This document shows, one piece after another, positions 35,601 to 42,921 of a stretch of 64,000 nucleotides of DNA (its first letter is position 1; each line of letters starts with the position of its first letter). The DNA lies in NCBI RefSeq assembly GCF_964340395.1, contig NC_135569.1:12639019-12703018 (forward strand), given 5' to 3'. A model generated the notes under the pieces. It did no database searches, was not told where the DNA came from, and was given only the letters and a program-made list of their open reading frames with translations. A program made the translations under genes and the position numbers. Origin of the DNA: Glandiceps talaboti. Taxonomy: Eukaryota > Hemichordata > Enteropneusta > Spengelidae.

Positions 35601-37590
35601 ACCAAGCAGTTTGGCGGACACCATTGGCTGTGTGTATGACTTCTAAGGTCTGACCTCGCACTAACCATGCCCATTTACCATCTACGATAAAAATGTAAGA
35701 AATATTCCTGGTGAACATACTTTATTTTGTTATCTAAACTGAACACAGTACATGTAGGAAACAAATCTTCTTGTCTCTGAAGTGTATAAGTGCCAGTGTT
35801 TTTAAGGGTGGTAAGCAGGTAAAACTTACCTGAGTTCCCTTGTCACTTTACCGAGATTCCCCACCAAAATGATGTTACAATATATGGGAACTAGGCAAAT
35901 TTTACAGAGATGTTCTTATCTCCTGCAATGGTGTTCATCTTTAATTTATAGAAAAAGTTGCTAAATGTAATCACGCTTGACCTAGTACACAGTTAGCCAT
36001 GTTTCTCAATGTAGAGACATTTTTAGTCAATTTTTGACAAACATTAGATTAATGTAAGTTGTAACACTACAAAACCGATACAGAGTCACAACTACAGACA
36101 ATGACCCAGCCTTTACAAGGGGTAGGACACTTTGAATTCATGTTGAAGCTAAGTGAGACAAAAGACATTGATTTCATTCACTTTCACTTCTCAGTTTGCA
36201 TTTGTCATGACACAGTTAGCATCAATGCGAGCTTAGGTGGAATTATGTATGAGACTTACTAGGCACTTGTTTTCCCTAGGGGGTATTTGTTTGTACACAA
36301 CTTTAAAGTACAAGTTGGGGAAAAGGGGATTAATATGTTACAAAGCAGTGTTTTTGTGAAGGGTGGTATACAGTAGGTAAAATCTACCTGAGTTCCACTG
36401 TCATTTTACCAAAGTTCCCCACCAAAATTATGGTACTGGAAATAATATACCAGTTTTCACCCCTTTATGTTACCAGGGTTACCGGGGTTCCCATCCCTCA
36501 CCAAAAACATGGACAACTATTATTTAAAGAATGAAAACCAAATAAAAGAAGACAGACTGAAAAACAATATAACTTGATTACTTTACTGTTAGTGTTACAC
36601 AAAAACTTAGTTCATGGTTGTGAATATTGCCCTTACCATTACATACTCCTCCAAAGATAGTGTCATTGCCATCATCACTGATATCACTTTCCAATGCTTT
36701 GACACTTGCAGCGTTATAAGCTGACAAGCCAGAAGTAAAGTTTGGAATCTGTTCACGCTTCATCATTTGTGGTTGCCAGGCAACTAATTTTGATCTGAAA
36801 AACAACATGTTGTATTTAGTAAAAAAGAAAAAATCCTCAAGTAAAAGATGTTTAGAACTCTAGATTTACTTGTTCATTATATGCCATGAGCTAAGTCAGC
36901 TTTCAAATGAATATTAATCTCAACCCTAGAGTCTTCATTCCTACCTCGATCTATACAAAGTGGATAATGCATGTATTAATCACACAGGAATGGGAGCAAA
37001 AACTTACACAAGGGTGACTGTGGTATTAAGATCAAAGGAAGTGATCAAGGATAGGCATTGGAAAAAGGGAAAATTGTAAATGTAATATTACAATTGTAGC
37101 AGTATAGAGCATATATGATAAAACTTGTAGTATTATTGTCTTGGCTGAAACCACGTGTGCATTGTGCATTGATCATTTGATGCGAGTTTACCAAGGCACA
37201 GGAATCAGGAAGTGATTGGATCACAGTTCACATGGGTAATTCTTTCCAATTACACCATATCGGGGGGACATGATCGTCCCGTGCGGCGTGAACATTAACA
37301 GTTCCTGTAACTTGACAGCTGCGTGCATTATGTGCATATTGAAAATGTAGATTGCAAGGCAACACAACACCTACAAACTCGCCGGGTACATCGACCCAAC
37401 CTCATCTACAGCTCACGCTTTTCACACGAAACGATGTCCTTTATTAATCTTCAGCATAAAAAGTGGTATGACAGGTAACACATACACTTACCTAGATCAA
37501 AAGACTGTCGTGAAAACCGTATAATTTCTATTTAGACATCGCGGGAACATCAACTTTGAATGTACGGCGCCATGTTGCACGCGGAAGTTA
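27235..37590 (-). CDS. AHCTF1: ELYS / AHCTF1 nucleoporin gene, 5' half (gene-level entry)
   Basis: Thirteen coding exons plus a noncoding first exon, all with GT-AG borders. Their phases (1,0,1,2,2,0,1,2,0,0,0,1,1) chain without a break into 685 codons. The product matches vertebrate ELYS along its length: N-terminal TSGL region, seven-bladed beta-propeller with hallmark stretches (GKWAWLVRGQTLEV, FGMVAVGTDQGYVYLIDL, YQEPDDDPRYCCYLW, LALFDLNRWYHAQMP), then the start of the helical domain (LDWAWNKV...LDRICTPLYDG). ELYS binds chromatin and recruits the Nup107-160 complex to seed nuclear pores after mitosis. The C-terminal solenoid and AT-hook region are absent: after the donor at 27235 no further exon was recognised down to base 1. 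The rest may lie across a very large intron or outside the window, or have been lost. It is divergently arranged with the gene starting near 38.7 kb. Identity is very secure; completeness is open. Confidence 0.95.
27585..28010. mobile_element. MITE family A, copy 4, interrupted, in an ELYS intron
   Basis: Left part AGACACAGACAAAAATATTG and right part AATCACCCTGTAATCAAG belong to family A. Between them (about 27670-27958) lies another repeat beginning GGGCTTGAAATTAACTTTTT, full of GGTAGYCC and GCTACCA phrases; part of it recurs at 31375-31430. This is a nested insertion. Confidence 0.65.
28438..28528 (-). CDS. AHCTF1: ELYS exon 13
   Basis: Acceptor TTTCCATAG, donor GGAG|GTAAGG, phase 0 in and 1 out. 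It encodes LQRDSLLTVALENTMLGLII, a helix corresponding to [20 protein letters not shown]. Confidence 0.88.
28771..28896. mobile_element. Inverted-repeat element in an ELYS intron
   Basis: AAGTAATAAACCACAGTGGG at 28771 pairs with CCCAACACACTTTATTACTT ending at 28896, and GTGAGTGCGACCA pairs with TGGTTGCACCC. The arms are about 32 bp and imperfect. It abuts the THAP-like fragment that starts at 28893. Confidence 0.7.
28893..29084 (+). pseudogene. THAP-like zinc-finger fragment, copy 1
   Basis: The plus-strand translation contains HCCFPRCLNN and ELHFYRIPRDKALNKQYY. The C-x2-4-C start followed by FYRIPxD is the signature of a THAP DNA-binding domain, found in P-element-type transposases and host THAP proteins. 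The required downstream C...H pair and the rest of the domain are missing; an (ATG)n run follows. The same sequence lies inverted at 35168-35349. Best read as a fragment of a P-like transposon in an ELYS intron. Confidence 0.55.
29276..29401 (-). CDS. AHCTF1: ELYS exon 12
   Basis: Acceptor TTTTTTTAG, donor GTG|GTAAGT, phase 0 in and out. It encodes VMADMCKLGPVILWEPQEYF and CWMAGLLPRTLD, matching the GYNRCLVAGLLSPRFVD stretch. Confidence 0.88.
29649..29676 (+). repeat. Poly-T tract in an ELYS intron
   Basis: About 28 T residues (poly-A on the gene strand), perhaps a retroposon tail remnant. Confidence 0.9.
29974..30129 (-). CDS. AHCTF1: ELYS exon 11
   Basis: Acceptor CTTTCACAG, donor CAG|GTAAGA, phase 0 in and out. 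It encodes APEQHFYPSASSFKACCVME and a TGVV motif, matching [24 protein letters not shown]. Confidence 0.92.
30255..30435 (+). repeat. Dispersed repeat E, copy 2, in an ELYS intron
   Basis: Matches 21240-21435 in order: ACACATCAAAATTTGGTGTC, CCTATCTCTTAC, GTGACTCACAAG, ATCATTTTGACTCACAACAA. Confidence 0.75.
30735..30825 (-). CDS. AHCTF1: ELYS exon 10
   Basis: Acceptor ATTTGTAG, donor TTG|GTGAGT, phase 2 in and 0 out. It encodes CSYLSFYTLDSVMEAAAPDV, aligning with CSYFALWSLESV. Confidence 0.9.
30858..31000. mobile_element. MITE family A, copy 5, in an ELYS intron
   Basis: A short version with GAGACACAAAG near the left, GATGTGGTAGATTTCACAAA inside, and CACAACAATAGTTTTAGTTT with GTGTCTA at the right. 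It is internally deleted relative to copies 1-3. Confidence 0.7.
31122..31260 (-). CDS. AHCTF1: ELYS exon 9 (propeller end)
   Basis: Acceptor GTTTTGCAG, donor AAG|GTAAAT, phase 1 in and 2 out. It encodes LALFDLNRWYHAQMPVSV, almost identical to vertebrate GLFDINRWYHAQMP, the strongest single identifier of the gene. Confidence 0.95.
31734..31899 (-). CDS. AHCTF1: ELYS exon 8
   Basis: Acceptor TTTTCTCAG, donor CATG|GTAAGT, phase 0 in and 1 out. It encodes TLEDCSPKFKHDLT, which aligns loosely with GLEYCEERYTLDLT, and then a variable region. Placed mainly by position and frame continuity. Confidence 0.82.
32256..32340 (-). CDS. AHCTF1: ELYS exon 7
   Basis: Acceptor TTTTTACAG, donor CAAG|GTATAA (weaker than consensus), phase 2 in and 0 out. 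It encodes IPVSLYLFQLTFEERENHDY, matching the VLSLHLLQLAF segment of vertebrate ELYS. Confidence 0.88.
32500..32935 (+). repeat. About 155-bp imperfect tandem/inverted cluster in an ELYS intron
   Basis: Three blocks carry GTTTCAGAGACATTC-like sequence (near 32550, 32700 and 32860) and AAACCTTCAAGTTGTGAGTT (twice). The last block has the inverse, ACTCACAACTTGAAG. This points to tandem duplication combined with inversion, in the intron between exons 6 and 7. Confidence 0.75.
33001..33126 (-). CDS. AHCTF1: ELYS exon 6 (propeller)
   Basis: Acceptor TTTCTACAG, donor CAAG|GTCAGT, phase 2 in and out. It encodes FAYQEPDDDPRYCCYLWLSK, nearly identical to the family motif FQEPENDPRNCCYLW. Confidence 0.95.
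33783..33963 (-). CDS. AHCTF1: ELYS exon 5 (propeller)
   Basis: Acceptor CACTACAG, donor TAGA|GTGAGT, phase 1 in and 2 out. It encodes VSITALKFIKQTGSLVIGFS and CFQLWSL, corresponding to the vertebrate VSTLSYI...LAVGFSDGYLALW blade. Confidence 0.92.
34250..34299 (-). repeat. Single inverted unit of the 68-bp minisatellite
   Basis: On the minus strand: AATAAGTCAACCTTCTTATT, then CTATTTTGACCCTCTAGCAT and GAGGTAA, matching the unit of the array at 1833-2172. One copy only, in the intron between ELYS exons 4 and 5. Confidence 0.85.
34679..34952 (-). CDS. AHCTF1: ELYS exon 4 (propeller)
   Basis: Acceptor TTTCTATAG, donor GATG|GTAAGT, phase 0 in and 1 out. It encodes VSTIEPITNVGG followed by FFGMVAVGTDQGYVYLIDLR, one of the best-conserved stretches of the family. 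Confidence 0.95.
34984..35125 (+). mobile_element. tRNA-derived SINE head (truncated)
   Basis: A-box-like GTGATAGTGTAATGGTTA and B-box-like GGTTTGAGCCTTGG, then ATGGCTGAAGTCTTTGACGA and GATTTGAACCACA. These are the head and first body part of the SINE seen complete at 53681-54041. Truncated in the body, next to the THAP-like inverted copy. Confidence 0.75.
35168..35349 (-). pseudogene. THAP-like zinc-finger fragment, copy 2 (inverted)
   Basis: Reverse complement of 28893-29084 with few differences, including the region encoding FYRIPRD and the flanking TTGCCATGGTGGCGCTCTAC. About 6.1 kb separates the copies, both in ELYS introns. A relic of a mobile element, without an intact frame. Confidence 0.55.
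35419..35681 (-). CDS. AHCTF1: ELYS exon 3 (propeller)
   Basis: Acceptor ATCGTAG, donor AAG|GTAAGC, phase 1 in and 0 out. It encodes GKWAWLVRGQTLEVIHTANG through MLCVFNPYISKVTAAITIPY, the first propeller blades of ELYS. Confidence 0.95.
35800..36500. repeat. Degenerate repeat pair in ELYS intron 2
   Basis: GGGTGGTAAGCAGGTAAAAC...GTTCCCCACCAAAAT at 35805-35870 recurs at 36358-36425, with partial echoes at 36470-36510 and at 7500-7575. No exon between them. Confidence 0.6.
36637..36794 (-). CDS. AHCTF1: ELYS exon 2 (first coding)
   Basis: Acceptor TTTTTCAG|ATCA, donor AATG|GTAAGG, ends in phase 1. The start is taken as ATG at 36764-36766, the first of two adjacent Met codons after an upstream in-frame stop in exon 1. 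It encodes MMKREQIPNFTSGL and an acidic stretch (ESDISDDGNDT), matching the short region before the first propeller blade. Confidence 0.9.
37492..37590 (-). other. AHCTF1: ELYS exon 1 (5' UTR) and core promoter
   Basis: The donor CTAG|GTAAGT at 37491/37492 ends an exon that has an in-frame stop (TGA) before the joint to exon 2, so translation must begin in exon 2. The 5' boundary is approximate. On the minus strand the promoter shows GCAACATGGCGCC (YY1-like) close to an ETS-like ACTTCCGC and GGACGTAA (CRE-like). It is more CpG-rich than its surroundings, as expected for a housekeeping promoter. Confidence 0.6.
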
Positions 37591-37599
37591 CGTCCTGCG

Positions 37600-38725
37600 C
37601 AGAGCTATGCGCAGGTCACGCGCCCTCATATTTTTTCTGAAAATTTGTTTTCCCACAAGGGTTACCGATTACCTTCGCTAACACTTTATATCAACTAGAT
37701 TTATTAATAAATATTTATGAAAATGTCTTGCTGGTATAACGTTTGTGATTTATATATATATTAAACACATCTTCCTTATCTATCACTAATCAAACTTTTA
37801 ACCAATCAAAGACGATTTTATATCATGCATAATATCTTCAGTAGATTACTCATTATTGGTCAGTTCATGTCAACAAACTTATCTGGGCGCTTCGCCCGGC
37901 GACTACTGAAACCTAGCTGAAGACAATCGAAGGCAGGAGAGGCTTATCTTCTTTCTACAATTTCCGGGAACTTTTTACCCTTTATCTTCGCCTTCCGTGT
38001 TTGAAACGTAACATACTTGTATGTACTACAGCCAAAAAAAATCATAAACAAGTAGAAAGTTGGTCTTTGGTAGTACATGGTGGAGGCCTGTCCTGTGAAC
38101 TTCAACTTGTAAATTTGGGTGGTGAAATATGTAACGAAATAAACACGTCGAACTTACTGGTTTTACTCTCCAAGTTACGAAGAATTTTGGACATTCAACA
38201 CCGCAGACAGGTACCATGATATCCGGGATGTAAAGGATAAGACGGTGTGACAATCACAGAAAAAATGGAAAAGAAACTTGAAGGTAAGTGAAATAACAGT
38301 TTTTATTTCGAAATAGTAAAAACGTATAAACTCACCCCGCGGGTACGGTACGCGGTAGTGAAAATGTTCGTGACAGTGCAGTCTACAAGATCGCCATATA
38401 TAGTCATGCTATTTTGCATATATGAATATTTATGATCGAATCGTTCCTAGGGAGATGTCTTTAATTTAACCAATCACAGCTGTAAAATAATATTCAGTGT
38501 TCTATGAAGCATGTAAATAACGTGATTATTGACATTACCATACAAAAACAATTGTAGAAATTACAAATATTGAGAGAAAATTACAAAATGTACACAAAAT
38601 ATTCTCCTACATCTTATTGGTCAATTGACAAATGATTGACAGTTAACGCTCCCGATCGATGAAATGATAGTCACTGAGCTCGAGCTTACAATAGCAGACG
38701 ACACTTTTAAAGATAAGGTTCAACA
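37600..38725. promoter_or_regulatory. Divergent intergenic region, ELYS to the plus-strand gene
   Basis: About 1.1 kb separating the two start regions. It contains CCAAT-box-like ACCAATCA (37800 and 38470), a GGGCGCTTCGCCC hairpin near 37887, ETS-like CTTCCG near 37990 and short CpG-rich patches. A donor-like ATGGAAAAGAAACTTGAAG followed by GTAAGT (about 38264-38288) looks like a first exon. Its phase does not fit the downstream exons, so at most it is untranslated or belongs to another transcript. Confidence 0.45.
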
Positions 38726-39052
38726 ATGCAAACGCATCAATCTTTGTCAAGCCTTGCAGCAATTATTTTAGCCTTTTTATTTTTAATTAGCATTATTGTG
38801 ATCGTTGTGTTTGTTGGCCATGGCCCACAGAAGAAATGTAAAAACCCGTTCCATGAAAGGTGGAATAGAGGTTCTGAGGGTGAGAAAACCGGGGTTGAAA
38901 TAGCGAAATATGTACGGAAGGACTTTCGCAATGCCTTCGCTAGACTTGGAGTTCACAGGACAGCTAGTATCTGCACCAACTGCCTTCGTATGGCTGCAAT
39001 GCGACGGGAATTTACGCAGCACTTCAATAATGTTGCGGAGCGGAAAGTTCAG
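38726..39052 (+). CDS. Degenerate gene, exon 1
   Basis: 109 codons, donor GTTCAG|GTATGT, phase 0 out. The start MQTHQSLSSLA precedes a hydrophobic stretch of about 22 residues, then KKCKNPFHERWNR and SICTNCLRMAAMRREF. The Cys spacing suggests a zinc-binding fold. Alternatively the hydrophobic part is intronic and an acceptor at GGCCCACAG begins the exon at AAGAAATGT; the true start is uncertain. Confidence 0.65.
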
Positions 39053-39822
39053 GTATGTACAAAAGAGGTTGTTTTTTATAACTCTGAGGGCGATGTATAT
39101 AATGACCTCTCACGTTTGACCGATGACCTTGTGCTTCCAAGTTGCTGAACGACATAGCCTTTGTTGTGAACTGATAATATGTTGATACAGTTGATATCTG
39201 GATCCCACTTGCAATTTGCAGTCTGTCTCTGTGTTGTAACATACATGTAGTCAGAAATTTTCTTTGTACTGACCGAGCCTCGTCTCGTGCGGGATCCGGA
39301 GCAGTCCTGTTTGACGACCGTGGACGGGACACAACTCTGACAAATAACAAATGTAGTGACTAGTCCTGCTTGTAATAATTGTGAACACTGACAAGAAACA
39401 TTACAGACACTGTCAGAATTGAGTCCCGACTTATTCCGGTTGCAGGACTAACAAATTCAATGTCTCTAAACACGGAGCTGAGAACGAAAGGGACAATGTC
39501 AGCATTGAATCTCGACTTTCAAGTCTGCAAGCAGGACGATGCAGCTGAGCAAACTAAGTTTACTTCTATATTCGTTGGAGCTTTTTTTGTAATGATGATT
39601 TGCTCGTGTAACAGTAAATCAAATATGTATTATAGTTCTATAGACTTATGTTGACAGTCAGTGTATAGTTAGCAAGTGTAAAAACTTTATTGATGATCAC
39701 TACATTTGTAGTTGTTTGACGACTCGTTTAATAATTGGAGACGCGGGGTGACACACCTACGAGTGGTATGTACTATTTTGTGTATTTCATTTGTGTGATA
39801 TTTGGAATTGCTTTCTTCACAG

Positions 39823-39909
39823 GCTGATCGCAAACGAAAGGAGACCCATGAAGAATCTCCAGCTACATGTATAGACATCGACTATATTCATGATATTACA
39901 CAGTCACAG
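39823..39909 (+). CDS. Degenerate gene, exon 2
   Basis: 29 codons between acceptor TTCTTCACAG and donor CACAG|GTTAGT, phase 0 both ends. It encodes ADRKRKETHEESPATCIDID, a basic linker. Supported by splice sites and frame only. Confidence 0.6.
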
Positions 39910-40713
39910 GTTAGTCATGATATAATTGGCTAAGTAAGGTCAGGCCGTTTACATTATATAAACAGCTAGAAATCCACATGTAGATTACAGGACATGCCTG
40001 TAACAGACCTCCTGCACCTCCTAAAACAGGGTATGTGAAAAAAGTGATGTTATATAGGGTCTATAAATCTGGTAAGATTTCATAGCTGTACTAATAGACA
40101 TGTGACAGCTAGCATATTAGATGTAAAATTATGACTATTGTGATCTGTTTGAAAAATTTCATGTACAAATGCAGTTACATGGTCTGTACATTTCTGTACA
40201 TCTTCTCAGAGATGTTTTCACAGTATGAGTGATGTAACTGGTCTGTTGATATAAGTATGTATACTTATCAGTTTGTATTATCTAAGAATATGTACCAAAC
40301 GATATATTAATGTTTTAATTATAAACAGTGAAATGTTGATAAAATAAGATCTGCTAATACACTTGTATACACAATCCATGTATACAGTTATATCAACACA
40401 GATACAGCAACATGTAGAAAAAACATTATACTCTAATAGAAAATGATCCATCCTTGATTTTTCAGTAGACTTTTGAATAACAATGACTATGTACATGTGT
40501 GTGGGAGTGCATAACACCCCAAAACGAATATTTAGATTTGAAATGAGTTACTAGTACTTTTGTTTTAAAATACTAATACCCAACTAGCAGTAATTGTTAA
40601 TTTCACTAATCCCATACTTCCAGTATCCAATTATCCATAGAGTGCATATATATTTCTTGATTCTCACTAAATTCCCAATTCATGGGTTGATTTTTGCTGT
40701 ATGATTTATTTAG

Positions 40714-40815
40714 TGTCCAAGCAAAGGATGTTCATCTATCCCAGGTCATATTACTCGTACAACACTCCAAAACCAAGCTATAGCTACGGTAACTCCAATT
40801 GATAGTCACACAAAG
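40714..40815 (+). CDS. Degenerate gene, exon 3
   Basis: 34 codons between acceptor TTTATTTAG and donor AAAG|GTAAGA, phase 0 both ends. It encodes CPSKGCSSIPGHITRTTLQN. It could splice directly to the acceptor at 41669 with the frame kept. Confidence 0.6.
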
Positions 40816-41230
40816 GTAAGATGCTATTTGTGTTGCATATTATTTAATATGTTACTTTATTGGCAATGGTAAAAATTTTAAAATTATACGAAATTTACAT
40901 GATACAGTACACATTTGCTGAACATGTTCACAACAGTATTATATGTTGTTCTTATAATTGTAAAATTGAATAAATGAAATCTATGTAGTGTTTTTAAGTA
41001 CTGCATTTATGATTGACGATGTACATTGTGTACTTCATTATTATGGATGGCTGATATAATATGCATGTATTTGTAACATCATGATATTAACAAATTCAAT
41101 GAATTTTTTTTTTAAGTATAATGGTGTTGCAGATACAACTGTCGTATTTCTGAAGCAGCAAGAGGTGGTACACTTTGTCCTGAAACAAAGGCAAGTCACA
41201 GTTACTGCTGTACATTGCATATTTTATTTT

Positions 41231-41303
41231 AACGAGTAAGCTCAGTTGGCAGGATCACGCTTGTTCGTATTCAGGGGATGTGGGTTCGACTCCTACATCC
41301 CTA
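41231..41303 (+). mobile_element. tRNA-like SINE head in an intron
   Basis: A-box-like TAAGCTCAGTTGG and B-box GGTTCGACTCC, 33 bp apart, ahead of a short body and an (ACAT)n tract at 41335-41370. No acceptor stem closes, so it is a SINE head or tRNA relic. Confidence 0.55.
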
Positions 41304-41333
41304 TATGTCTCACTTGTCTCTCCTCATTTTTCA

Positions 41334-41364
<31 letters not shown>

Positions 41365-41669
41365 CATGTATAATCTTGAAGGACTGGTTTATGTAATTAG
41401 TTCCAATGTATACATGAGCGAAAGATACACTGATATGAAAGCGATTACATGACATAAAAATGACATGAATATACCAATTTTCCATCACTTGAACATGTAA
41501 CCTGTAACACATGTAACATGTAGCACATAGTCAGTAGACCGATTCAATAACATCATACATTTTGGTGTACACAGTACTACAGGCAATGATACCAAGCTAT
41601 ATCATTAAATGAAATGAAAGTATGCAACTTCTAGAGATTTAACAGTTTTGTATTTTACACTTATTTCAG

Positions 41670-42152
41670 ATACCAGAATATGCTAACATGTACAACCTTG
41701 ATGTTGTAGGCGAATACCAGCAACTAATTAGTGAGCTGAAAGATCAGGTAAAGTCCCTAATACAGGATGTAGATGAGTTAAGTGAAGAAGTGACTACTCT
41801 TAGAAATGAAAATAAGGACCTGTTAGAAGATAAAAATAAACTAGAAGATGACAAGGATGAATTACAAAAGAAATTAGACAATATGTATGAAACACAAAAA
41901 CAGAGGATTGAGGCAGTCAAACAAATAGGTTTCATAGAAAATAAGAATGCCTATGAAGAAACAACAAAACTGACCAGGGATAAAGATAGAAGGAGCTTAG
42001 ATAATCTAATAGATGTCAATTTAGTCAGTCACATAAATTCTAGAAATCCTGTTGTTGTCGCATTTATAAATGCAATAACAGCTAAACAGACAGAAAGTGG
42101 GATTGGTTTAATAGGGAATAGTGAATCAGTTAAAATAGAATTAAATGTGTAA
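41670..42152 (+). CDS. Degenerate gene, exon 4 part 1: coiled coil
   Basis: Acceptor ACTTATTTCAG. 160 codons to an in-frame TAA. It contains a heptad-rich coiled coil (SLIQDVDELSEEVTTLRNEN and following Leu/Glu/Lys-rich residues) that could mediate oligomerisation. The stop lies within a 27-bp sequence duplicated 85 bp downstream. The same frame resumes after a second stop, so the exon once ran on. Confidence 0.75.
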   Translation: MPEYANMYNLDVVGEYQQLISELKDQVKSLIQDVDELSEEVTTLRNENKDLLEDKNKLEDDKDELQKKLDNMYETQKQRIEAVKQIGFIENKNAYEETTKLTRDKDRRSLDNLIDVNLVSHINSRNPVVVAFINAITAKQTESGIGLIGNSESVKIELNV

Positions 42153-42161
42153 ATTGTGTAA

Positions 42162-42635
42162 TTAAGTAATGCCACTGACATCTGTAGTGTATGTAATCAC
42201 AGCCATCCAAAGGTTGAAAATAGAATTAAATGTGTAAATTGTGGTAACTTTGGTTTGAAAAGAAAGAGTAAAAAAGGTGTGGATACAAAGACATACAGGA
42301 CAAAAAGCACTTGTGATGATAATACAATTTTATTTCATGAGTATACTGGCCACACAGTGACTAATGAGGGAGGTACCCAACGGGTAGTAATGAAATATGA
42401 AGGAAAATCCCCAGACACTGAAAATGTACTTAACCAAGTTAGGAAGGCCAATATTAGTCTTGTAGACCCTATGTTTGTAAACCCATCTTCTCTGGAAGCT
42501 ATTGTAATAATTCTTAGGGCAATAGGGAAACATGCAGGGATTCATAAATACTGCAACGGTAAAGGAAAGAGGGAATGGACCATTGTAAGATGTGATGGCT
42601 TACCCCAGCACATCATAAGAATAAGCTATTCATAA
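42162..42635 (+). pseudogene. Degenerate gene, exon 4 part 2: zinc ribbon and DGLP block
   Basis: In frame with the coiled coil but separated by two stops. It encodes ICSVCNHSHPKVENRIKCVN with a second CVNC pair (zinc ribbon), then a region ending WTIVRCDGLPQHIIRI. The Asp of DGLP is a candidate catalytic acid of an RNase H-like fold (inference). The frame is lost around 42630, where an extra base in CTATTCAT moves the continuation HKYGDEFDWVVLRTGPGHEE to the next frame. Confidence 0.65.
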
Positions 42636-42921
42636 GTATGGGGATGAGTTTGATTGGGTGGTTCTTCGCACTGGTCCAGGTCATGAAGAAATGAATATAA
42701 TAAGATCTTTTGCAGAAATGTATTGGGAAATTATCTATTCAGAGTTTGGGAAGACACAGGGTTTTGTGACTGAGAAGGCTCAGCTTTTCTTTAAGAGATG
42801 TGGGGACCACCATCAAAGTTTTGATAATTTCTGTAAATTCCATTAAGCTATCTATCAAGAGTTACTTTGGCCATATACGTGTGAGTCTCAAGTTCCATCA
42901 CCTTATGACTTTTGGAATGGA
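42631..42921 (+). pseudogene. Degenerate gene, exon 4 part 3: GPGHEEMN block
   Basis: A +1 frame segment encoding HKYGDEFDWVVLRTGPGHEE, MN, FAEMYWEIIYSEF and CGDHHQSFDNFCKFH. A TAA at 42844-42846 interrupts it and the frame continues AIYQELLWPYTCESQ to SPYDFW. A second frameshift near 42910 then leads into the final block. Confidence 0.65.

Noticed and set aside
38264-38282. Start exon MEKKLE with a good GTAAGT donor
   Set aside because: Phase 1 end leads to an immediate stop when joined to the plausible next acceptors; left as a possible untranslated exon.
41117-41190. Extra exon of the degenerate gene (YNGVADTTVVFLKQQ)
   Set aside because: It would need a GC donor and its phase 2 end does not fit the next exon; skipping it keeps the frame.
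41231-41303. Possible tRNA gene in an intron
   Set aside because: The B-box is good but the arms do not pair as a cloverleaf; better explained as a SINE head or tRNA relic.
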